Assembly: GCF_009380155.1 (NCBI RefSeq)
Contig: NZ_WHUV01000011.1
Coordinates: 1-36,862, forward strand
Reading direction: 5' to 3'
From: Pseudomonas piscis
Lineage (GTDB): Bacteria; Pseudomonadota; Gammaproteobacteria; Pseudomonadales; Pseudomonadaceae
DNA length: 36,862 nucleotides
Of the stretch, positions 15,435 through 21,822 are shown in pieces; the first letter of the stretch is position 1, and each line of letters opens with the position of its first letter. The position numbers and the translations under genes are program-made. The notes beneath the pieces were generated by a model, which searched no databases, had not been told where the DNA came from, and saw only the letters and a program-made list of their open reading frames with translations.

Positions 15435-16471
15435 CAGGCGCGCCCTCGCAGCAACAGATATAGAAAGAAGGGGGCGCCGAGAAAGGCGGTGACGATACCT
15501 ATGGGCAGCTCCGCCGGAGCCAATGCCAGGCGCGCCACCAGATCGGCCAGCAGCAACAGGCTAGCGCCCGCGAGGATCGACGCTGGCAGCAAGATCCGAT
15601 GGTCCGGCCCCGCCAGCAGGCGCACCAGATGCGGTACCACCAGGCCGACAAAACCGATCATCCCCGCCGCCGCGACGGCAGCGCCCACGCCCAGGGCAGT
15701 GCAGAACACCAGTTCACGCTTGAGCCCTTCGACATCGACCCCCAGGTGCTTGGCTTCCGACTCTCCCAGCAACAGGGCATTCAGGGCCTTGGCCCGCCGC
15801 GGCAACCACAGTGCGACAGCCAGGGTCACCAGCAACAACGGCCACAGCCGCTGATAGCTGGCACCGTTGAGGCTGCCCAGGTTCCAGAAGGTCAAGGTAC
15901 GCAAGGTGGCGTCATCGGCCAGGTAGGTGAACAGCCCCACGGCGGAACCGGCCAGGGCGGTCAGGGCGATCCCCGCCAGGAGCATGGTCGCCACGTGGGT
16001 CTGGCCATTGCGCCGGCCCAGGCGATAGACCAGCGCCGTCACCCCCAGGCCGCCGAGGAAGGCACACAACGACAGGAGGTAAGGACCGACGGCCTCCGGC
16101 AGGCCTCCGAACATCGAGCCGCCGACGATGGCGATGGCCGCGCCCAGCGCCGCGCCACTGGAGACGCCCACCAGCCCGGGCTCGGCCAGGGGATTGCGGA
16201 ACAGGCCCTGCATGGCCACGCCGGACAAGGCCAGGACACCTCCGACCGCCAGGCCGAGCAAGGTCCGTGGCAGGCGGATCTGGCCGAGAATCAGCTCAGC
16301 CTGCTCCAGGCCCTGGCCGTCGATCGGCAGGCCGAGCATCCGCAGGGCCGCACGCAGGGTATCGAACAGCGGCAGGCTCACCGGCCCCAGGGCCAGGGAC
16401 AGCCAGGTGGCCACCAGGCAAAGGCACCCAAGGCCGAGAAACAGCGTGCGCGGCTGGACCAGGCGACTCAT
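15434..16471 (-). CDS. hmuU: Heme ABC transporter permease
   Basis: A 345-residue FecCD/BtuC-family permease with about ten hydrophobic helices. It shows the family's RLPRTLLGLAVGG and GLFRNPLAEPGLVGVSSGA segments near residues 67-108. It transports heme from HmuT across the inner membrane with HmuV. Its ATG overlaps the end of hmuT by four bases (ATGA). The C-terminal GFVGLVVPHLVRLL is the coupling-helix region typical of this family. Confidence 0.94.
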   Translation of the reverse strand: MSRLVQPRTLFLGLGCLCLVATWLSLALGPVSLPLFDTLRAALRMLGLPIDGQGLEQAELILGQIRLPRTLLGLAVGGVLALSGVAMQGLFRNPLAEPGLVGVSSGAALGAAIAIVGGSMFGGLPEAVGPYLLSLCAFLGGLGVTALVYRLGRRNGQTHVATMLLAGIALTALAGSAVGLFTYLADDATLRTLTFWNLGSLNGASYQRLWPLLLVTLAVALWLPRRAKALNALLLGESEAKHLGVDVEGLKRELVFCTALGVGAAVAAAGMIGFVGLVVPHLVRLLAGPDHRILLPASILAGASLLLLADLVARLALAPAELPIGIVTAFLGAPFFLYLLLRGRA

Positions 16472-17343
16472 TGGGCCGGCTTGGCCTGTGGATAAAAGGT
16501 CGCCGACAGTTGCTTCAGGCTGTCAGGCAGGCGTGGGCCGAGCCCTCCCACCAAGAGAGTCGGATCCAGTTCCACTACTCGTCCGGCCTTGACCGCCTTG
16601 GTGGCCGCCAGGGCCGGGTTTTCCTTGAACAGCGCGGCGCGCGCCGCCTCACCACTCAGACTGCGATCGGAGAACACCAGCACCTCCGGGCTCAGCCCCG
16701 CCAGGGACTCCACCGAGAACGGCTTGTAGCCGCTGTGGGTCGCCAGGTTACGCCCGCCAGCCTGTTGCAGCAGCCAGTCTGCCGCGGTGTCCTTACCAGC
16801 GATCAAAGGCTTGCCGCCGGCATGTCCGAGTACCAGCAAGACTCCGGGCGCAGGTTGTTGGGCCTGGGCCTGGGCGATCCAGGCCCGTTGCTGGTCGAGT
16901 CGCTGCTGATAACGCTGGAACAGCTGCCCGGCCTGCTCTTCACGCCCGAGCAACTGTCCCAGGTGTTGCAGGGTGCCCTGCAAGGTGGGCAGGTCCGGCT
17001 GGGCGGAGAACATCTCGACCCGAACGCCCGAACCGCGAATCTGCGAGATCACCGGCGGCGGCCCCATTTCCTCGGTTCCCACCAGCACCTGGGGCCTCAG
17101 GCTCAAGACGCCTTCTGCCGACAGCTGGCGCTGGTAGCCAATGCTGGGCAGCGCCTTGAGCGAAGCCGGATGCTGGCTGGTAGTGTCGACACCAACCAGC
17201 TTCGACTCCGCGCCCAGGGCACTCACCCACTCGGACAAGGCGCCCCCGGCACTGACCCAGCGCTGCGGCAACTCCTCGGCGGCGGCCCAGTGGCTCACCA
17301 GCAATCCGGCACAGAGCGCAAAGGCGCTGGCAGTCAGGCGCAT
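16468..17343 (-). CDS. hmuT: Periplasmic heme-binding protein
   Basis: A 291-residue cluster A-2 binding protein (PhuT/HmuT). A cleavable signal peptide ends near AAAEELP (residue 22). The heme-ligand tyrosine of this family corresponds to the Tyr in SIGYQRQLSAEG (about residue 70), and EEMGPPPV follows. The ATG has AAGGA eight bases upstream. It is first in hmuT-hmuU-hmuV-chaN, driven by the Fur-box promoter at 17454-17481. In P. aeruginosa the matching locus also has phuR and phuS; neither is next to this operon. Confidence 0.93.
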   Translation of the reverse strand: MRLTASAFALCAGLLVSHWAAAEELPQRWVSAGGALSEWVSALGAESKLVGVDTTSQHPASLKALPSIGYQRQLSAEGVLSLRPQVLVGTEEMGPPPVISQIRGSGVRVEMFSAQPDLPTLQGTLQHLGQLLGREEQAGQLFQRYQQRLDQQRAWIAQAQAQQPAPGVLLVLGHAGGKPLIAGKDTAADWLLQQAGGRNLATHSGYKPFSVESLAGLSPEVLVFSDRSLSGEAARAALFKENPALAATKAVKAGRVVELDPTLLVGGLGPRLPDSLKQLSATFYPQAKPAQ

Positions 17344-17453
17344 AGAACGTTTCCTTTATAGAAGTGAGGCCCGAGAAGCGGCTGTCCATGTGACACGCCT
17401 GGTTGGCCAGGCATCGAAATGAGCAAGCGCCCCTTTGCGAGCGAGACGGCCAT

Positions 17454-17481
17454 TTGATAATTGTTTTCATTTGACCGTCAA
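17454..17481 (-). promoter_or_regulatory. Fur-box promoter of the heme operon
   Basis: Minus-strand -35 TTGACG (17481-17476), a 16-nt spacer and -10 TATCAA (17459-17454). The spacer and -10 form a Fur box (17456-17474, + strand GATAATTGTTTTCATTTGA). It is the only clear regulatory site between hmuT and the divergent Rieske gene. Confidence 0.8.
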
Positions 17482-17560
17482 GCGCCGGCGCATTCGCTCC
17501 TGTAACCGCAGGAAACCCGTGACAGGCCGATGCCAGGGCCTTCGGAGCCAGAGGATGAGC

Positions 17561-17878
17561 ATGAAATTTCTTTGCATCGGCAGCGACCTGCCTGAGGCCA
17601 GCAGCCGGGGATTCCAGATCGAGGGTGTGAAGCTTCTCGCCGTACGCCGCGACCGCCAGGCCTATGTCTACAGCAACCGCTGCCCACATCGTGGAGTGCC
17701 CCTGGAGTGGCAACCCGACCAGTTCCTGGACCCCAGCCGCAGCCTGATCCAGTGCGCCACCCATGGCGCACTGTTCCTGATCGAAAGTGGCGAATGCGTG
17801 GCCGGCCCCTGCGCCGGCCAGTTCTTGCAAACCATCGACTGCCGCGAGGACAGCCAGGGGATCTGGATCGATCTCTAG
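17561..17878 (+). CDS. Rieske [2Fe-2S] ferredoxin-like protein
   Basis: A 105-residue single-domain Rieske protein. Both cluster boxes are visible: CPHRG (near residue 41, C-x-H type) and CATHGALF (C-x2-H, near residue 65), so it should bind a 2Fe-2S cluster with two Cys and two His. No signal or membrane segment is seen, hence a soluble cytosolic electron carrier. I chose ATG 17561 with AGAGG six bases upstream; ATG 17555 is also possible. It is divergent from the heme operon and may share its Fur-controlled region. A link to heme or iron metabolism is only positional. Its stop overlaps the convergent sfsA stop in a CTAG. Confidence 0.88.
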   Translation: MKFLCIGSDLPEASSRGFQIEGVKLLAVRRDRQAYVYSNRCPHRGVPLEWQPDQFLDPSRSLIQCATHGALFLIESGECVAGPCAGQFLQTIDCREDSQGIWIDL

Positions 17879-18582
17879 AGCAGCACCTCGAGGCGCCGGT
17901 CGATACAGACTTGCTCGGCCGTCAGGCTGGCGCCATAGGCCAGCACCTCGACCCCGGCCGCCACTGCCTCGCGTAACGCTGCGGCATAACCCGGATCGAT
18001 TTCCTCGGCCGGACGCACCGCGTCGATGCCCGACAGGTTGACGCAATACAACTGCACCGCCCGGACACCGTCGCGAGCCAGGGTCGCCAGCTCCCTCAGG
18101 TGCTTGGCGCCACGCAGGGTCACCGCGTCGGGAAAGGCCGCGACCGACGAACCAGCGAAGCCCAGGGTGACGCTCTTGACCTCGACGAAGGCCGAGCCAT
18201 GGGGATAGTCGAGGCGAAAATCGACTCGGCTGTTCTCCTGCCCATAGGCCACCTCGCGCTTGAGCCCGGTGAAACCGCGCAACTCCTCGATCACCCCGAC
18301 CTGCAACGCTTCCTCCACCAGGTGGTTGGCCCGCCCGGTATTCACGCAAGCCAGCCGTCCCTGCGGGGTTTCACTGATTTCCCAGGTCCCCGGGAGCTTG
18401 CGCTTGGGGTCGTTGGAACGGCTGAACCACACCTGCCCGCCTTCGACCATGCAGTTGAGCATCGAGCCGGTATTGGGACAATGGATGGTCATCTGCTCGC
18501 CGTGGAGCGTCTCGATATCGGCCAGAAAGCGCTTGTAGCGGCGCAGCAGGCGCCCCTCTTCCAGGGGAGGATCGAAGCGCAT
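17875..18582 (-). CDS. sfsA: SfsA (sugar fermentation stimulation protein A)
   Basis: A 235-residue cytosolic protein of the SfsA family. It has an N-terminal OB-like part (MRFDPPLEEGRLLRRYKRFLADI, then HCPNTGSM) and a PD-(D/E)xK-like C-terminal part (RVDFRLDYP ... AFVEVKSVTL), suggesting a nuclease-type fold. The E. coli gene was named for a maltose-fermentation effect; its biochemical role is unsettled. It is translationally coupled to the upstream aminotransferase gene (TGATG). Confidence 0.94.
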   Translation of the reverse strand: MRFDPPLEEGRLLRRYKRFLADIETLHGEQMTIHCPNTGSMLNCMVEGGQVWFSRSNDPKRKLPGTWEISETPQGRLACVNTGRANHLVEEALQVGVIEELRGFTGLKREVAYGQENSRVDFRLDYPHGSAFVEVKSVTLGFAGSSVAAFPDAVTLRGAKHLRELATLARDGVRAVQLYCVNLSGIDAVRPAEEIDPGYAAALREAVAAGVEVLAYGASLTAEQVCIDRRLEVLL

Positions 18583-19754
18583 CAGCCTTGCCAGCTCTGC
18601 AGGCCACGGGCGATTCGCGCCACCGCTTCCTGCAGGCGCTCCAGGCTCTGGGTGTAGGCGAAACGCACATGGTGCCCGGCCTGGTAACGCCCAAAGTCCA
18701 GGCCCGGGGTGAAGGCCAGGTGTTCGGTCTCCAGGAAGTGCCGGCAGAAGGCGAAGGCATCGCCACCAAAAGCGCTGATATCGGCATACAGGTAGAACGC
18801 GCCCTCTGGCTCCACGGCGATGCCGAAGCCCAGCTCACGCAGGGCCGGCAGCAGGAAGTCGCGACGCCGCCCGAACTCGGCGCGCCGCTGCTCCAGGATG
18901 TCGATGGTCGCGGATTCGAAACAGGCCAGGGCGGCATGCTGGGCCACGCTGGGGGCGCTGATGTAGAGGTTCTGCGCCAGTTTCTCCAGCTCACCGATGG
19001 CAGCCTCTGGCGCCACCAGCCAGCCCAGGCGCCAGCCGGTCATGCCGAAATACTTGGAAAAACTATTCAGGACGAAAGCGCTGTCATCCACTTCCAGGAC
19101 GCTGGCCGCATCGGTGCCGTAGGTCAGGCCGTGGTAGATCTCATCCACCACCAGATGCCCGTTGCGCGCCTTGATCGCGGCGGACAGCCCCGCCAATTCG
19201 TCACGGCTGAGCACGGTACCGGTGGGGTTCGCCGGGGACGCCACCAGGGCGCCGACACTGTCCTGGTCCCAGTAGCGCTCCACCAGGTCCGGAGTCAGTT
19301 GGTAACGCACATCGGGGCCGACCGGGACCAGTTGCGCGGCGCCTTCCACCAGGCGCAGGAAATGCCGGTTGCAAGGATAGCCGGGGTCCGCCAGCAACCA
19401 GTGCTTGCCAGGGTCCACCAGCAGGCTGCTGGCCAGCAGCAGGGCGCCGGAACCGCCGGGAGTGATCATGATCCGCTCGGGGTCGATGTCCAGGCCATAA
19501 CGCTGCCGATAGAAACCGGAGATCGCCGTGCGCAGCTCGGGAATGCCACGGGCCGCGGTGTAGCGGGTCTTGCCGGCACCCAGGGCCGCCTGGCCGGCCT
19601 GGACGATCGGTTCGGCGGTGGTGAAGTCCGGTTCGCCGATCTCCAGGTGGATCACATCGTGTCCGGCGGCTTGCAGTTCGTTGGCCCGGGCCAGCAAGGC
19701 CATGACATGGAAAGGTTCGATAGCGCGACTGCGCGCACTGTAGGGCAGAGCCAT
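18582..19754 (-). CDS. PLP-dependent class I/II aminotransferase
   Basis: A 390-residue fold-type I aminotransferase. The PLP-binding lysine is in NSFSKYFGMTGWRLGW (near residue 232). PANPTGT and the substrate arginine region near the C-terminus (HHVRFAYTQ) are typical of the aspartate/aromatic aminotransferase group. The amino acid substrate cannot be fixed from sequence. The open frame extends far upstream, but ATG 19754 matches family starts and has AAGGAAGG just before it. It forms an operon with sfsA and has the same neighbours as P. aeruginosa PA4722 as I recall. Confidence 0.9.
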   Translation of the reverse strand: MALPYSARSRAIEPFHVMALLARANELQAAGHDVIHLEIGEPDFTTAEPIVQAGQAALGAGKTRYTAARGIPELRTAISGFYRQRYGLDIDPERIMITPGGSGALLLASSLLVDPGKHWLLADPGYPCNRHFLRLVEGAAQLVPVGPDVRYQLTPDLVERYWDQDSVGALVASPANPTGTVLSRDELAGLSAAIKARNGHLVVDEIYHGLTYGTDAASVLEVDDSAFVLNSFSKYFGMTGWRLGWLVAPEAAIGELEKLAQNLYISAPSVAQHAALACFESATIDILEQRRAEFGRRRDFLLPALRELGFGIAVEPEGAFYLYADISAFGGDAFAFCRHFLETEHLAFTPGLDFGRYQAGHHVRFAYTQSLERLQEAVARIARGLQSWQG

Positions 19755-19931
19755 TGGCCTTCCTTCATCCGAGGGGAGCAAAAACCCGATTCTACCCATG
19801 CTCTCAAGATAGGGAGAACCCGGGCTGGTCCGAGCGCCTTGTTCCTGGCTTCGCACACAATCAACGGAACCTGCAGCATTGGCTAAAATCAATGATTGAA
19901 CGAGACAGTCAGAAAGCCCTGTAGGACTTTT

Positions 19932-19961
19932 CCTACCCCTGTAGACCAGGCAGGACAGGGG
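19932..19961 (+). promoter_or_regulatory. dksA upstream region with hairpins
   Basis: The 336-base gap 19755-20090 separates the divergent aminotransferase and dksA genes. It contains two strong inverted repeats: GTAGGA/TCCTAC (about 19921-19936) and CCCCTGT/ACAGGGG (about 19936-19961). A third stem, GCCGGC/GCCGGC, lies near 20010-20033. These fit a structured dksA leader, but no promoter boxes are convincing and no gene is seen. Confidence 0.35.
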
Positions 19962-20090
19962 TTCGACAACCGGGAGTAGCGCGCTCTGATTTGATCTGGT
20001 AAGTTCGCCGGCTTGCAGTCGCAGGGCCGGCAACTGTCGGAGATGGAGCAATCCTGCGCAATGGATTACAAGAGTAGAGGCGGTCCATTC

Positions 20091-20531
20091 ATGCCCACCC
20101 AAGCAAAGCAACAGATTCAATCGATCAGCGGTTTTGAACCTTATGTTGAGACTGCGGGCGAAGAGTACATGGGCAAGCCCATGCGCGAGCACTTCACCAA
20201 GATCCTGAACAAGTGGAAGCAGGACTTGATGCAGGAAGTCGACCGCACTGTTGATCACATGAAAGACGAGGCAGCCAACTTCCCCGACCCGGCCGACCGT
20301 GCCAGCCAGGAAGAAGAATTCAGCCTCGAACTGCGCGCCCGCGACCGTGAGCGCAAGCTGATCAAGAAGATCGACAAGACCCTGCAACTGATCGAAGACG
20401 AAGAATACGGCTGGTGCGAATCCTGCGGCGTCGAGATCGGTATCCGCCGCCTGGAAGCCCGCCCTACCGCCGACATGTGCGTAGACTGCAAGACCCTGGC
20501 GGAAATCAAGGAAAAACAGGTCGGCAAGTAA
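20091..20531 (+). CDS. dksA: DksA, RNA polymerase-binding transcription factor
   Basis: A 146-residue protein that enters the RNA polymerase secondary channel and, with ppGpp, represses rRNA promoters and activates amino acid genes. The coiled-coil tip acidic motif DPADRA (near residue 66) and the four-cysteine zinc finger (CESC, then CVDC 17 residues later) are both intact, so this is the zinc-containing form. The frame is open upstream, but the start at 20091 (MPTQAKQQ) matches family length; GAGG lies about 10 bases before it. The leftmost feature of this window is an rrn promoter of the kind DksA controls. Confidence 0.96.
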   Translation: MPTQAKQQIQSISGFEPYVETAGEEYMGKPMREHFTKILNKWKQDLMQEVDRTVDHMKDEAANFPDPADRASQEEEFSLELRARDRERKLIKKIDKTLQLIEDEEYGWCESCGVEIGIRRLEARPTADMCVDCKTLAEIKEKQVGK

Positions 20532-20550
20532 GCACCGACCCGACCCAGAA

Positions 20551-20580
20551 ACGGAGCGTACATACGCTCCGTTTTCGTTT
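20551..20580 (+). terminator. dksA intrinsic terminator
   Basis: A 10-bp perfect stem (20551-20560 with 20563-20572) and TTTCGTTT, 20 bases after the dksA stop. gluQ begins about 100 bases downstream, so some read-through or a separate promoter is needed. Confidence 0.85.
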
Positions 20581-20682
20581 CTGCACTCTCCTTCCGCCTC
20601 CCCCGCAAGAGCGATCCCGCTCGTGATGGTTCCCCGCCGACTCCATCGCCATCGTGGGGCCAGACCAAGTAACATCCGCACC

Positions 20683-21570
20683 ATGACTGCCTCTCCCTAC
20701 ATCGGCCGCTTCGCCCCCACGCCCAGCGGCTACCTGCACTTCGGCTCGCTGGTCGCTGCCCTCGCCTCCTACCTGGATGCCCGCGCCGTCGGCGGTCGCT
20801 GGCTGCTGCGCATGGAAGACCTGGACCCACCCCGCGAAGAACCGGGCGCCCAGGCGGCGATCCTCAAGGCCCTGGAAAGCTACGGCTTCGAATGGGATGG
20901 CGAGATGATCCGCCAGAGTGAACGCCATGACGCCTACGCCCAGGTCCTGGATCGCCTGTTCAACCAGGGGCTGGCCTACGCCTGCACCTGTTCGCGCAAG
21001 CAACTGGAATCCTACCAGGGCATCTACCCGGGGCTGTGCCGCAACCTCGGACACGCCCGGGATGACGCGGCGATCCGCCTGCGGGTGCCGGAACTCGAAT
21101 ACCACTTCATCGACCGGGTCCAGGGCCAATTCCGCCAGCACCTGGGCCGGGAAGCGGGAGACTTCGTGATTCGCCGTCGCGACGGGCTCTATGCCTACCA
21201 GCTGGCCGTGGTGCTCGACGATGCCTGGCAGGGGATCACCGATATCGTGCGCGGCGCCGACCTACTGGACTCCACCCCTCGCCAGCTCTATCTGCAGGAA
21301 CTTCTGGGCCTGCCCCAGCCGCGCTACCTGCACGTGCCCCTGATCACCCAGCCCGACGGCCACAAGCTCGGTAAATCCTATCGTTCGCCGCCACTGGCCG
21401 AAGACCAGGCGCCGCCATTGCTCCTGCGCGCCCTGCGGGCCCTGGGACAGAATCCGCCAGCCGAACTGGACGGCGCCAGCGTGGCCGAGATCATGCAGTG
21501 GGGAACCCACCACTGGGACGCAACGCTGATTCCGCGCACACTGAGCGTGCCGGAAGCGCAATTGAACTGA
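20683..21570 (+). CDS. gluQ: Glutamyl-Q tRNA(Asp) synthetase
   Basis: A 295-residue paralogue of glutamyl-tRNA synthetase without the anticodon-binding domain. It charges glutamate onto queuosine at position 34 of tRNA-Asp. The class I HIGH-like motif is YLHFGS near residue 18. The zinc site CTCSR with LCR follows (near residues 100-118). The KMSKS-like loop is KLGKS. The start at ATG 20683 is set by family alignment (TASPYIGRFAPTPSG). It follows dksA as in many gammaproteobacteria. Confidence 0.95.
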   Translation: MTASPYIGRFAPTPSGYLHFGSLVAALASYLDARAVGGRWLLRMEDLDPPREEPGAQAAILKALESYGFEWDGEMIRQSERHDAYAQVLDRLFNQGLAYACTCSRKQLESYQGIYPGLCRNLGHARDDAAIRLRVPELEYHFIDRVQGQFRQHLGREAGDFVIRRRDGLYAYQLAVVLDDAWQGITDIVRGADLLDSTPRQLYLQELLGLPQPRYLHVPLITQPDGHKLGKSYRSPPLAEDQAPPLLLRALRALGQNPPAELDGASVAEIMQWGTHHWDATLIPRTLSVPEAQLN

Positions 21571-21576
21571 CGCCAC

Positions 21577-21604
21577 TTGCAGCCTGGCGCCCATCCGTTA
21601 CCAT
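21577..21604 (+). promoter_or_regulatory. Candidate cbrXA promoter
   Basis: TTGCAG (21577-21582), a 16-nt spacer and TACCAT (21599-21604), directly after the gluQ stop and about 40 bases before cbrX. Moderate sigma-70 match. The predicted start is near 21611. Confidence 0.4.
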
Positions 21605-21645
21605 CGCCGCACGTTTTCGGGCACACACAATAAAGAGAGGCCGGG

Positions 21646-21822
21646 ATGTACATCTATCGCTTGGTCCTGCTCCTGGTAGTGGGGATCTATCTGTTTTCCC
21701 CCGCCATCATGGATTGGTGGATCGATGCTACTGGCGCCTGGTATCGCCCGTACCTGCTCTGGCTGATTCTGATCGTCGTGACCTTCATCCTGCAGAGTCA
21801 AAAAGATGCCGATGAGCTTTAG
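21646..21822 (+). CDS. cbrX: CbrX, small membrane protein before cbrA
   Basis: A 58-residue protein with two hydrophobic segments (about residues 5-19 and 36-51) around a short Trp-rich loop (MDWWIDATGAWYRPY). GAGAGG lies 7 bases before the ATG. It overlaps cbrA by 17 bases, so ribosomes finishing cbrX would be placed at the cbrA start. A small ORF named cbrX in this position has, to my recollection, been described in P. putida as part of cbrXAB with translational coupling. What the peptide itself does in the membrane is not known to me; modulating CbrA is an inference. Confidence 0.82.
   Translation: MYIYRLVLLLVVGIYLFSPAIMDWWIDATGAWYRPYLLWLILIVVTFILQSQKDADEL

Noticed and set aside
16940..18349. 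469-codon minus-strand open frame across hmuT, the Rieske gene and sfsA
   Set aside because: It crosses a Fur promoter and three well-supported genes and has no coherent domain.
20013..20090. N-terminal extension of DksA
   Set aside because: Open frame only. Family length and conservation begin at 20091.
19755..20684. Upstream extension of the aminotransferase frame to about 700 residues
   Set aside because: The family starts at the ATG at 19754 with a strong Shine-Dalgarno. The extension is antisense to dksA.
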